From: JBHGYD01 sp041920415 | Lineage (GTDB): Bacteria > Bacillota > Bacilli > Bacillales > Anoxybacillaceae | Direction of reading: 5' to 3' | DNA: 64,000 nucleotides | NCBI GenBank assembly: GCA_041920415.1 | Contig: JBHGYD010000031.1 | Span: 160,476-224,475 of the forward strand | Position numbers and translations under genes: made by a program | The notes under the pieces: model-generated | What the model saw: only the letters and a program-made list of their open reading frames with translations | The model's database searches: none | What the model was told of the DNA's origin: nothing | Shown here: positions 9,261-17,692 of the stretch, one piece after another | Layout of the letters: the number at the start of each line of letters is the position of its first letter | How positions within the stretch are numbered: position 1 is the stretch's first letter

Positions 9261-9593
9261 TTATTTTTTTAATAAGTCAACGAAGGAGGTAAATTTTTTC
9301 ATAAGAGGTTTTAATTTATCAAATGAGGAGACAAGCGTATCAATGTCTTGCATTAATTGTATAAAATCGAGTCCTTGCTGTGGAGCAGTTTCTCTGTTTT
9401 GAGATGGGTTTGTGCTTTGTTGAGGTGGGAACGGTCCAAACATTAAACGAGAAAAGCGGTCGTTTGACCGTTGGTTTGTTTGTTTACTTTGTTCATTGTC
9501 TTCCATTGTATATTCCCTCTTTTCTCCCATTAAACGGGAAAAGCGGTCGTTTGGCCGTTGGTTTGTTTGTTTACTTTGTTCATTGTCTTCCAT
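9261..9593 (-). CDS. Small hydrophilic protein with duplicated N-terminus, possible spore coat protein
   Basis: This 110-residue protein of unknown function has an Asn/Gln-rich N-terminal half and the ending GLDFIQLMQDIDTLVSSFDKLKPLMKKFTSFVDLLKK-like amphipathic helix. The first 29 codons are repeated in tandem (each copy has MEDNEQSKQTNQR and NDRFSRLM), and each copy carries its own Shine-Dalgarno sequence and ATG. Translation may start at 9593 (GGAGG, 9 bases) or 9506 (GAGGG, 8 bases, giving 81 residues). The position between yjzD and fabH is that of B. subtilis yjzB, but I cannot assert homology. Confidence 0.6.
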   Translation of the reverse strand: MEDNEQSKQTNQRPNDRFSRLMGEKREYTMEDNEQSKQTNQRSNDRFSRLMFGPFPPQQSTNPSQNRETAPQQGLDFIQLMQDIDTLVSSFDKLKPLMKKFTSFVDLLKK

Positions 9594-9614
9594 TATATTT
9601 TTCCTCCTTTCTCC
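9441..9614. repeat. 87-bp in-frame tandem duplication over a gene start
   Basis: Units 9441-9527 and 9528-9614 are nearly identical, differing at a few positions mostly around the ribosome-binding site. Each spans exactly 29 codons plus its start signal, so the duplication keeps the frame of the leftward gene. Confidence 0.85.
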
Positions 9615-9680
9615 CTATTAGCACTTTATGTAAAAAAAAACTGAAATGATTAGACGAATACCACGTACAATAGATTTGTA

Positions 9681-9730
9681 TTGCGCGTTTAGAAAAATTC
9701 CGATAAAATTAGTACCAAGTAATAGTAATT
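9681..9730 (+). promoter_or_regulatory. fabH promoter with FapR operator
   Basis: TTGCGC (9681-9686) and TAAAAT (9704-9709) are 17 bases apart. Overlapping the -10 and start point is ATTAGTACCAAGTAATAG (from 9708), an imperfect inverted repeat close to the FapR consensus ATTAGTACCTGRTACTAAT. The same ATTAGTACCAAGTA core occurs, inverted, in front of fabI at 37035. This predicts malonyl-CoA-responsive control by FapR. Confidence 0.8.
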
Positions 9731-9760
9731 GGTTATATAATGCTAAAGGAGTTGTTTGGT

Positions 9761-10693
9761 GTGGGCGCAGGTATTATAGGGATTGGTCGATATTTGCCTG
9801 AAAAAGTGTTAACAAACTTTGATTTAGAAAAAATGATGGATACATCTGATGAATGGATTCGGACACGAACAGGAATTGAAGAGCGGAGAATTGCTCCTGA
9901 CGATATCGATACATCGGATATGGCTTACTTTGCCGCAACGAAAGCATTGGAAGATGCGGGGATTTCTGCGGCAGACATTGATTTAATTTTAGTCGCAACT
10001 GTTACGCCAGATCGTCCGTTTCCGTCTGTTGCGTGTATGCTGCAAGAACGATTAGGTGCGACGAAAGCGGCAGCGCTTGACATTAGCGCCGCGTGCGCTG
10101 GTTTTATTTATGGTATGGTTACGGCGAAACAATTTATTGACAATGGTGCGTATCGTTATATATTAGTGATTGGCGTCGAAAAATTATCAAAAATTTTAAA
10201 CTGGAACGATCGTAATACTGCTGTCTTATTCGGAGATGGTGCCGGTGCGGTTGTGATGGGACCTGTTTCTGAAGGTCGAGGTATTTTATCGTTTGAATTA
10301 GGGGCAGACGGAACAGGAGGAAAACATTTATATCAAGACGAATATGTCATTATGAACGGCAGAGAAGTGTTCAAATTTGCCGTTAGACAAATGGGCGAAT
10401 CATGTATTAACGTGCTAGAAAAAGCAGGTTTATCAAAGCAAGATGTTGACTTTTTAATTCCGCATCAAGCCAACATTCGTATCGTCGAAGCGGCAAGGCA
10501 GCGGTTAGAATTGCCGGAAGATAAAATGTCTACAACCGTAAGAAAATACGGAAATACTTCCGCGGCTTCCATTCCGATTTCCATTGTCGAAGAGGTGGAA
10601 GCAGGAAAAATTAAAGATGACGATCTCATCATTATGGTTGGTTTTGGTGGCGGCTTAACATGGGGAGCGATCGCGTTACGATGGGGTCGCTAA
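9761..10693 (+). CDS. fabH: Beta-ketoacyl-ACP synthase III
   Basis: FabH condenses a short, usually branched, acyl-CoA primer with malonyl-ACP and starts fatty acid synthesis. It is 310 residues. The catalytic Cys112 sits in DISAACAGF, the catalytic His in IPHQANIRI and the Asn in GNTSAASIP. I chose the GTG at 9761 because AAAGGAG is 9 bases upstream and the protein then begins like other FabH proteins (GAGIIGIGRYLPEKV). fabF follows after a short gap in the same operon. Confidence 0.96.
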   Translation: MGAGIIGIGRYLPEKVLTNFDLEKMMDTSDEWIRTRTGIEERRIAPDDIDTSDMAYFAATKALEDAGISAADIDLILVATVTPDRPFPSVACMLQERLGATKAAALDISAACAGFIYGMVTAKQFIDNGAYRYILVIGVEKLSKILNWNDRNTAVLFGDGAGAVVMGPVSEGRGILSFELGADGTGGKHLYQDEYVIMNGREVFKFAVRQMGESCINVLEKAGLSKQDVDFLIPHQANIRIVEAARQRLELPEDKMSTTVRKYGNTSAASIPISIVEEVEAGKIKDDDLIIMVGFGGGLTWGAIALRWGR

Positions 10694-10744
10694 ACAATGA
10701 CGATGGATACTCTTTGACTACAAAAAGAAAGAGAGGCAAAAGTG

Positions 10745-11986
10745 ATGAAAAAGAGAAGAGTCGTTGTCACAGGTCTAGGTGCAGTTACTCCGCTCGGAAA
10801 TGATGTCGAAACGACATGGAAACATTTAATTGCCGGTCAATCAGGAATTGGACCGCTTACTCGTGTAAATCCTGACGATTTTCCGGCGAAGGTAGCAGCG
10901 GAATTAAAAGATTTCAATCCAGAAAACTATATGGACAAACGGGAAGCGCGGAAGATGGACCGCTTTACGCAATACGCGGTTGCCGCTTCATTAATGGCGG
11001 TAAAAGATGCGAAGCTTGAAATTACGGAAGAAAATGCTCCAAGAGTTGGCGTATGGATTGGCTCTGGAATCGGCGGCATGGAAACGTTTGAGCAGCAGTT
11101 TGAAATCTTCCAACAACGTGGATATCGCCGCGTTAGTCCGTTTTTTGTGCCAATGATGATTCCAGATATGGCAGCTGGTCAAGTTTCGATTATGCTCGGG
11201 GCGAAAGGAATTAACTCATGTACGGTTACGGCTTGCGCTACAGGAACGAATTCTATTGGTGACGCGTTTAAAGTGATTCAGCGCGGTGATGCTGATGTCA
11301 TGATTACAGGCGGAACAGAAGCGCCGATTACGAAAATGTCGTTAGCTGGCTTCTGTGCGAATACGGCGTTGTCAACCAATCCTGATCCAAAAACCGCGAG
11401 CCGCCCGTTTGACAAAAACCGCGACGGCTTTGTCATGGGCGAGGGTGCCGGCATCCTTGTGTTAGAAGAATTGGAGCATGCCTTAAAACGAGGGGCTCAC
11501 ATTTATGCCGAAGTCGTTGGTTACGGCGCAACAGGCGATGCATATCATATTACCGCACCAGCTCCTGGTGGTGAAGGCGGTGCGCGCGCAATGCGACAAG
11601 CATTAGCGGATGCAGGAATGAAACCAGAGGAAATCGACTATATTAACGCGCACGGTACAAGTACGGAATATAACGATAAATATGAAACGATGGCGATTAA
11701 AGAAGTGTTTGGCGACCATGCTTATAAATTGGCGATTAGCTCGACAAAATCAATGACCGGGCATTTATTAGGAGCGGCAGGTGCCGTTGAAGCGGTATTC
11801 TCGGTATTAACGATTAAAGAAGGGATCATTCCACCGACGATTAACTACGAAACACCAGACCCAGAGTGTGATCTTGACTATGTGCCAAACGTGGCAAGAC
11901 GCCAAGAAGTAAATGCAGTACTCAGCAATTCGCTTGGGTTTGGCGGTCATAATGCAACATTGATTTTCAAAAAATATACAGAGTAA
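10745..11986 (+). CDS. fabF: Beta-ketoacyl-ACP synthase II
   Basis: FabF carries out chain-elongating condensations and helps adapt membrane lipids. It is 413 residues. The catalytic Cys164 is in TACATGTNSIG, with His residues in NAHGTSTEYND and TGHLLGAAG. The ATG at 10745 has AGAGAGG 8 bases upstream; the adjacent in-frame GTG at 10742 is less likely. It shares the FapR-controlled promoter of fabH. Confidence 0.96.
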   Translation: MKKRRVVVTGLGAVTPLGNDVETTWKHLIAGQSGIGPLTRVNPDDFPAKVAAELKDFNPENYMDKREARKMDRFTQYAVAASLMAVKDAKLEITEENAPRVGVWIGSGIGGMETFEQQFEIFQQRGYRRVSPFFVPMMIPDMAAGQVSIMLGAKGINSCTVTACATGTNSIGDAFKVIQRGDADVMITGGTEAPITKMSLAGFCANTALSTNPDPKTASRPFDKNRDGFVMGEGAGILVLEELEHALKRGAHIYAEVVGYGATGDAYHITAPAPGGEGGARAMRQALADAGMKPEEIDYINAHGTSTEYNDKYETMAIKEVFGDHAYKLAISSTKSMTGHLLGAAGAVEAVFSVLTIKEGIIPPTINYETPDPECDLDYVPNVARRQEVNAVLSNSLGFGGHNATLIFKKYTE

Positions 11987-11991
11987 TGAAC

Positions 11992-12030
11992 AGGGCTATC
12001 TCAGAAAAGATGAGATAGCCCTTCTTTTCA
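11992..12030 (+). terminator. Terminator of fabH-fabF
   Basis: The 12-bp stem AGGGCTATCTCA / TGAGATAGCCCT is followed by TCTTTTC, six bases after the stop. Confidence 0.85.
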
Positions 12031-12086
12031 CCTCTTTTTCTTTCGTTTCATACGATAGAAAAAAGTAGGAAAGGTGTGAATGAAGC

Positions 12087-12875
12087 ATGTCTGTTGTGCA
12101 TACGGATGAGTGGCTAATAAAGCTAAACGCTCATCCGATTCAATTATGTGAACGATTAACTTCTTATTTCGAAGAGGCAACCGCACGTGATATTTACCTC
12201 CACCTCGTCCATCATGGTATGTATTCATCATCAAGTGATGTCACACAGATTGTAGAGGAAATGAAACAAAAACGGATATGGGAACGCGTTGAAACGATAT
12301 ATAAAAAATTAAGGAAGCGATGGAACGGTCCAGATGTACCGATTTTTATTTTTCCAGCGGACCCGCGTAATCGAAAACTCGCTCGTGACTTCAATAGCAA
12401 AGGAGGACTTGCTTATCCTGATAAATTGTTCCTTTTTTTATTGCCACATCATACAGAAAAAGAAATTGAAGCGGTGTTTACTCATGAATATAATCACGTC
12501 TGCCGTTTAGACAAACAGAAAAAAAACAGCGAACAATATACGTTACTAGATGCCATCATCCTTGAAGGATTAGCAGAAAACGCAGTCAGCCAATACGTGG
12601 GAGAAACATATAAAGCGAATTGGACAACATATTATTCGGAGTATGAATTAATGAAGTTTTGGCGGCGCTACATTGCCCCTTATCAATCGATTCAATCGCA
12701 TCATTCGGCATACGATCGTCTTCTTTATGGCCACGGTTTTTATCCGAAAATGCTCGGGTATGCAGTAGGATATTATATTGTCTGTTGTTGTTTAAAGGAA
12801 AAGGGAGCGAATTTTTCAAAGCTGATGGAAATGTCTTCCGAACGCATTGTACAGCTTGCTGGGCTTAGCGAATAA
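12087..12875 (+). CDS. yjaZ: YjaZ-like predicted zinc metalloprotease (DUF2268)
   Basis: A 262-residue soluble protein with a zinc-protease HExxH signature, THEYNHVCR, near residue 134, and a downstream EGLAENAV segment that could supply the third zinc ligand. The family (DUF2268, B. subtilis YjaZ) is predicted to be a peptidase, but no substrate is known to me. The ATG at 12087 follows AGGAAAGGTG; a nearby ATG at 12080 is out of frame. Location after fabF matches B. subtilis. Confidence 0.85.
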   Translation: MSVVHTDEWLIKLNAHPIQLCERLTSYFEEATARDIYLHLVHHGMYSSSSDVTQIVEEMKQKRIWERVETIYKKLRKRWNGPDVPIFIFPADPRNRKLARDFNSKGGLAYPDKLFLFLLPHHTEKEIEAVFTHEYNHVCRLDKQKKNSEQYTLLDAIILEGLAENAVSQYVGETYKANWTTYYSEYELMKFWRRYIAPYQSIQSHHSAYDRLLYGHGFYPKMLGYAVGYYIVCCCLKEKGANFSKLMEMSSERIVQLAGLSE

Positions 12876-12954
12876 AATTAGTCATGGTAAGGACTTACCA
12901 CTCATATATGTAGAAATAAGATGGACAAGGTGACGGAGGAAAGAAGAGTGCCCG

Positions 12955-13161
12955 ATGATGCGCATACTCATGTATTTAATCGGCTTTGGAATTTCCGTGA
13001 TTGGAGGAGTAACTTCGATTGCTTATTTAAACCTTATTACACCAGAACGAGGATGGATGGATTATTTTCGGTTCATTAGCACACGTGTAGAATGCTATTT
13101 ATTACCAATAGGAATCATTCTTATTTGGTTAAGCCTATACTTTCCGCATCGTGAAGAATGA
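12955..13161 (+). CDS. Small two-helix membrane protein
   Basis: A 68-residue protein with two hydrophobic helices (about residues 4-26 and 47-63) and charged ends. I do not recognise a named family. Starts are adjacent ATGs at 12955 and 12958; the best Shine-Dalgarno sequence, GGAGG at 12935, is 15 bases away, longer than usual, so expression could be weak. It lies alone between yjaZ and yjbA. Confidence 0.55.
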   Translation: MMRILMYLIGFGISVIGGVTSIAYLNLITPERGWMDYFRFISTRVECYLLPIGIILIWLSLYFPHREE

Positions 13162-13247
13162 TGGATAAAAAAGGGGGTAATGGAATAAAATATGTCCCTT
13201 CTGCCTATACTGATGGACAAATAGCTTTTTGAAGTGAGGGGTATCTT

Positions 13248-13988
13248 ATGTTATATCTTCATGATATTTGGGTCAATTGGTTTGAAGGAGAAGAAAATGG
13301 ATATAACGTCTGTCATTTTCATGAGTGGCGGAAAGATGACCAAGTCGAACTTTTAGATCAAGTGCCGCTCTTAAAAGTTTCTTCTGCTTTATTTCATTAT
13401 ATGGAAAATAGTTTATCGGAAATTCCGCAATCACTTCTTGATGATGTATACCAAAAAGCGTATGTGCGCAAAAACCATGAACGGATTCAGCTTGATTATT
13501 GTTTTGTAATTACGGATGGTCAGGGTATTCTGGCAGTCGATACGATTGGCTATAACATTCCGATTCGAAAAAGTCGGCTCATTCCAAGACAAGAACAGCT
13601 CGTGTATGAAATGGTAGCCGAGCAACAAGAAGAGGCATATCCATTACCTTCACATGAAAAAGAACATCATATTTTATCGCCGTCTCCGCAGCTTATGAGC
13701 GGATTAACGCGCAAAGAACGCCAACTGAAGCAGCTTCTATTTATGGCGCTTGATCAGCTTCATTCAACAAAAAACGTTGCAGAAGTACGCTATTGGTATA
13801 CGGAGTGGGCACCGCAAAAATACCCTTCGATTCAACAAATGTCGTTTGAAGAAGCATGGCAGCATTTATATGAGGAAACAAAGTACGGCTGGTCCGAAAA
13901 ACATATGCAATTATGCGAAAAACTCATTAAAGGGCAACCGTTTTTTGAAAAACTATGGGAAATGGAACAAGAACCAAAAGTCAATTAA
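13248..13988 (+). CDS. yjbA: YjbA-like protein (UPF0736 family)
   Basis: A 246-residue soluble protein whose start, YLHDIWVNWFEGEENGYNVCHFHEWRKDD-like, identifies the UPF0736/YjbA family of unknown function. It is rich in aromatic residues and has no membrane segment. GTGAGGGG precedes the ATG at 13248. It converges on trpS, with a shared terminator between them, as in B. subtilis. Confidence 0.85.
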   Translation: MLYLHDIWVNWFEGEENGYNVCHFHEWRKDDQVELLDQVPLLKVSSALFHYMENSLSEIPQSLLDDVYQKAYVRKNHERIQLDYCFVITDGQGILAVDTIGYNIPIRKSRLIPRQEQLVYEMVAEQQEEAYPLPSHEKEHHILSPSPQLMSGLTRKERQLKQLLFMALDQLHSTKNVAEVRYWYTEWAPQKYPSIQQMSFEEAWQHLYEETKYGWSEKHMQLCEKLIKGQPFFEKLWEMEQEPKVN

Positions 13989-14018
13989 AAAGCAAGCCAA
14001 ATTGTGGCTTGCTTTTTA
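13987..14018. terminator. Bidirectional terminator between yjbA and trpS
   Basis: The 13-bp perfect stem AAAAAGCAAGCCA / TGGCTTGCTTTTT has a short loop and carries A and T runs at both ends, so it serves both converging genes. Confidence 0.9.
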
Positions 14019-14026
14019 TACGTAGT

Positions 14027-15022
14027 TTACTTTACTTTTCTTTTTCTACCTAATCCCATTGCGTTTTCCATTTTCTTTAGCATTTTATTGGCCACTTGAT
14101 TTGCTTTCTCCGCTCCTTCATCAAGCACTTGATCGAGTAGCTCGCTCTCCATTAAATGATAATATTTTTCTTGAATAGGTTTTAATGTGTCAATAACGAC
14201 TTGGGCAAGATCGGCTTTAAATTCGCCGTAACCTTTTCCTGCGTATTCTTGTTCTAATTGTTCAATTGATTTGTTCGCTAAAATCGAATAAATGTTTAGC
14301 AAGTTCGTAATGCCCGGCTTGTTTTCTTTATCATATTTAATGATGCCGTCTGAATCCGTAACGGCGCTTTTAATTTTCTTTTCAATCGTTTTTGCATCGT
14401 CTAACAATGTAATGAATGCTTTTTTATTTGGATCAGATTTGCTCATTTTTTTCGTCGGATCGGCAAGTGACATAATGCGGGCGCCTACTTTTGGAATGCG
14501 CGCTTCAGGGATCGTAAAAATTTCACCGTATCGCTTGTTAAAGCGTTCCGCTAAATCTCGCGTTAATTCAATATGTTGCTTTTGATCCTCGCCAACAGGA
14601 ACGATATCTGTGTTATAAAGCAAAATATCAGCGGCCATGAGCGGAGGATAGGTTAGCAATCCGGCGCTGACCGCCTCTTTTCCTGCGGATTTATCTTTGA
14701 ATTGCGTCATCCGCTCTAATTCCCCGATATAAGCAATGCATTGTAACATCCAACCCGCTTGCGCATGCGCCGGAACTTCCGATTGAATAAATAATGTCGC
14801 TTTGTTCGGATCAATGCCGACCGCTAAATAGAGCGCCGCTAAACTGCGAATGTTTTTGCGAAGTTCAAGGCGATCTTGCGGCACGGTAATCGCGTGTTGG
14901 TCAACAATGCAAAAGTAACAGTTATATTCGTGTTGCAATTCGACAAATTGTCGCATTGCTCCGATGTAATTGCCAAGAGTAATAACGCCGCTTGGTTGAA
15001 TACCTGAAAAAATTGTTTTCAT
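14027..15022 (-). CDS. trpS: Tryptophanyl-tRNA synthetase
   Basis: This 331-residue class I synthetase charges tRNA-Trp. The HIGH-type motif is in PSGVITLGNYIGA at residues 10-22, and KKMSKSDPNKK near residue 195 is the KMSKS loop. The length is that of the bacterial single-domain form. It is transcribed leftward from a promoter near 15350 through a T-box leader, so expression should rise when uncharged tRNA-Trp accumulates. Confidence 0.97.
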   Translation of the reverse strand: MKTIFSGIQPSGVITLGNYIGAMRQFVELQHEYNCYFCIVDQHAITVPQDRLELRKNIRSLAALYLAVGIDPNKATLFIQSEVPAHAQAGWMLQCIAYIGELERMTQFKDKSAGKEAVSAGLLTYPPLMAADILLYNTDIVPVGEDQKQHIELTRDLAERFNKRYGEIFTIPEARIPKVGARIMSLADPTKKMSKSDPNKKAFITLLDDAKTIEKKIKSAVTDSDGIIKYDKENKPGITNLLNIYSILANKSIEQLEQEYAGKGYGEFKADLAQVVIDTLKPIQEKYYHLMESELLDQVLDEGAEKANQVANKMLKKMENAMGLGRKRKVK

Positions 15023-15045
15023 AAAACCACTCCTTTACACCATAA

Positions 15046-15310
15046 AATAATAAAAAAACCCTATCGCCTGCTAACATGTTAGGGACGATAGGGACCGCGT
15101 TGCCACCCTAGTTATTGTACATAAGTACAATCACTCTGTTCCATGCTTTTTTCGCATGGGACCTTTGTAACGTAAGGCAAACGTCCAAGCCTACTAACTG
15201 TTCAGCTTGGATGCTCGAAAGCCCATTCCATATTGCTAGCCACTTGTTCGCACCAACCACAAGCTCTCTGTATGCATCGCAATATGTACTCTTCTTTCTC
15301 ATCGCATTCT
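15046..15310 (-). ncRNA. T-box leader of trpS (Trp specifier)
   Basis: Read leftward, the leader contains the T-box core AGGGTGGCAACGCG (15109-15096) that pairs with the tRNA acceptor end. A terminator stem CCCTATCG / CGATAGGG with a T run overlaps the antiterminator (15093-15048). In Stem I, the loop closed by GAAAG / CTTTC holds GAA-TGG-G, so TGG (15225-15223) is the likely specifier and matches the tryptophan codon of the gene it controls. Confidence 0.92.
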
Positions 15311-15323
15311 TTTTTTGTTTTTT

Positions 15324-15352
15324 ATTCTAAATCATACGCGCTTTTTATGCAA
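15324..15352 (-). promoter_or_regulatory. SigA promoter of trpS
   Basis: Read leftward, TTGCAT (15352-15347), a 17-base spacer and TAGAAT (15329-15324) lie just upstream of the T-box leader. Confidence 0.75.
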
Positions 15353-15945
15353 GGCTGTTGCAGGTTTCGAATAATTTAGTGTGAAAATATGCAAATTCAG
15401 TTGAATAGCTTCCTTATTTGTGAAATATGAACGATTTCTCTTCATTTCAAAATGTTTTCTAATAATTTTATTCATCATACATCTTATGAACAAAATTATT
15501 TTAACAAAACTAATTTTGCCAACATGTTAAACAAATTGTAAGAAGGAAATACAACGTTATAATTTTTTATTTAAAAATTTAAAATAAAAAGACAAAATGT
15601 AAACGCTTTAATATTAATTTAATATTAATTTTGTAAATTTTTTTCATTTACATTTATCGAAAAACACTATAAAATGCTAATTAGCTAAAAAGACAAATTT
15701 AAATAAACAATTAAAATCAAAATAAAATTCAGAAAAGAACAAAAAGATTGCAAAAAATTCTTTTCAAATATATTAATAATATTTATAATAGAGTTCAGAT
15801 AAAATATTCTGATAAATCAGATGGTAAAATTTATCGTTAAAGCTGTATAGTACTATAGTACTAATACGACAATTTTATCAACAAAAGTTCCACGTTTTTA
15901 CGTAGAGCTTTTGAAAATAAAACAAACTTTTTAGGGGGGAAATTT
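15353..15945 (+). promoter_or_regulatory. Long AT-rich opp upstream region with possible CodY sites
   Basis: About 590 bases separate the divergent trpS leader and oppA. I see no gene in it. It is strongly AT-rich, with a direct repeat of TTAATATTAAT near 15614-15636. Two partial matches to the CodY box AATTTTCWGAAAATT occur: AAAATTCAGAAAAGA (15724-15738, 11 of 15) and AATATTCTGATAAAT (15803-15817, 12 of 15). CodY control of opp is known in bacilli, but in such AT-rich DNA these matches could be chance. Confidence 0.4.
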
Positions 15946-17592
15946 ATGAAGAAAAGGCTTTCCGTTCTTTTTAGCTTAATGCTAGTGCTAAGTCTTTTCC
16001 TTTCTGCATGTGGCGGTTTCGACAAGAAAAACGAATCCGCTGGCGATAAAGGCAAAGACGGAAGCAAAACAGCTAACGTTCCACAAGAGTTACACATTAA
16101 CGTTAAAACAGAACCATTCTCATTGAACCCAGGTTTAGCAAATGACTCGACTTCTGGTAGTATATTAAACCAAACGTTTGAAGGTTTAACTCGGATTAAA
16201 GATGGTAAACCTGAGTTGGCAATGGCAGAAAGCTATAAAGTTTCTGATGATCTAAAAACATACACATTCAAATTGCGTGACGCGAAGTGGACAAATGGTG
16301 ACCCAGTTACAGCAAAAGACTTCGAGTACGCTTGGAAATGGGCGCTAGATCCGAAAAACCAATCACAATATGCTTACCAGCTTTATTACATTAAAAATGG
16401 TCAAGCATATAACGAAGGAAAAGCAAAAGCAGAAGATGTTGGTGTAAAAGCGCTTGACGACAAAACGTTAGAAGTTACGCTTGAGAACCCAACACCTTAT
16501 TTCTTAGAATTAACTGCATTCTATACGTATTATCCAGTAAACAGCAAAATTGCTGAGAAAAATCCAAAATGGTATACAAACGCTGGCCCTGACTACACTT
16601 CAAACGGACCATTCAAAATGGTTTCTTGGGAACATAACAACAAAATCGTTCTTGAAAAGAACGAAAATTATTGGGATGCGAAAAGCGTAAAATTAACAAA
16701 AATTGAAATGGTTATGGTCAATGACACTAACACAGAGCTTTCCATGTTTAATAATGGTGAGCTAGATTGGGCAGGTATGCCTACTGGTCAATTACCACCA
16801 GACTCTTTATCAAAATTAAAAGAGGAAGGCAAATTACACGTTCAAGCAATTGCTGGTACGTACTGGTACAAATTTAATACGGAAAAACCACCGTTGAATA
16901 ACGTAAACATTCGTAAAGCTCTTGCATACGCAATTGATCGTAAAGCAATTGTTGAAAACATAACAAAAGGTGAACAAATTCCAGCGATGGCTGCTGTACC
17001 ACCAACAATGTTCCCTGAGAACAAAAAAGGTTATTTCAAAGATAACGATGTAGAAAAAGCAAAAGAATACTTGAAAAAAGGTCTTCAAGAGCTTGGATTA
17101 AAAGATGTGAAAGATTTACCATCAATTACGTTATCGTTTAATACTGATGATGTACATGCGAAAATTGCCCAAGCGATTCAAGATATGTGGAAGAAAAACT
17201 TAGGTATTGAAGTGAAACTTGATAATGCGGAATGGGCAGTTTACATTGATAAATTACACTCTGGCGATTATCAAATCGGCCGTATGGGTTGGTTAGGTGA
17301 CTTCAACGACCCAATTAACTTCTTAGAGCTATACCGCGACAAAAAAGGTGGTAACAACGATACAAACTGGGAGAATCCGAAATATAAACAATTGTTAATT
17401 GACTCCCAAAAAGAATCTGATCCTGAAAAGCGTAAACAAATGTTAAAAGATGCAGAAGCGATTTTAATGGATGAAATGCCAATTGCTCCAATCTATTTCT
17501 ACACAAATACTTGGGTTCAAAAAGATAACTTAAAAGGTGTAGAAATGTCAGGTCTTGGTGACGTCCAATTTAAATGGGCGTACTTTGAATAA
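15946..17592 (+). CDS. oppA: Oligopeptide ABC transporter, substrate-binding lipoprotein
   Basis: This 548-residue extracellular peptide-binding protein delivers oligopeptides to OppBCDF. It has a lipoprotein signal with lipobox LSAC (Cys near residue 22) followed by a charged linker and the family 5 solute-binding fold. The ATG is preceded by a strong TTAGGGGGGAAA ribosome-binding site. In bacilli this permease imports nutrients and the peptide signals for sporulation and competence. A stem-loop separates it from oppB. Confidence 0.95.
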   Translation: MKKRLSVLFSLMLVLSLFLSACGGFDKKNESAGDKGKDGSKTANVPQELHINVKTEPFSLNPGLANDSTSGSILNQTFEGLTRIKDGKPELAMAESYKVSDDLKTYTFKLRDAKWTNGDPVTAKDFEYAWKWALDPKNQSQYAYQLYYIKNGQAYNEGKAKAEDVGVKALDDKTLEVTLENPTPYFLELTAFYTYYPVNSKIAEKNPKWYTNAGPDYTSNGPFKMVSWEHNNKIVLEKNENYWDAKSVKLTKIEMVMVNDTNTELSMFNNGELDWAGMPTGQLPPDSLSKLKEEGKLHVQAIAGTYWYKFNTEKPPLNNVNIRKALAYAIDRKAIVENITKGEQIPAMAAVPPTMFPENKKGYFKDNDVEKAKEYLKKGLQELGLKDVKDLPSITLSFNTDDVHAKIAQAIQDMWKKNLGIEVKLDNAEWAVYIDKLHSGDYQIGRMGWLGDFNDPINFLELYRDKKGGNNDTNWENPKYKQLLIDSQKESDPEKRKQMLKDAEAILMDEMPIAPIYFYTNTWVQKDNLKGVEMSGLGDVQFKWAYFE

Positions 17593-17614
17593 AATCGTAT
17601 GTGTTTTCAAGAAA

Positions 17615-17646
17615 GAAGGTATATGAGATTGTTCTCATATACCTTC
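17615..17646 (+). promoter_or_regulatory. Stem-loop between oppA and oppB
   Basis: A 14-bp near-perfect stem (GAAGGTATATGAGA / TCTCATATACCTTC) has a very short loop and no following T run. It is better explained as a partial terminator or an mRNA-stabilising hairpin that keeps oppA transcript above the rest of the operon, as is common for binding-protein genes. Confidence 0.7.
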
Positions 17647-17692
17647 ATTTCACGATAAGAGATATTTGTAAAAAAGTGGAGGTGCAGGGAAT

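Noticed and set aside
9380..9649. 89-codon + strand frame opposite the duplicated small gene
   Set aside because: The repeated pattern is the complement of the leftward gene, which has the ribosome-binding sites and the better composition.
13750..14025. 91-codon frame inside yjbA
   Set aside because: It is a shadow of the conserved yjbA frame.
15353..15945. Possible gene or small RNA in the AT-rich region before oppA
   Set aside because: No frame of useful length, no ribosome-binding site and no GC-rich stable fold; only weak CodY-like matches.
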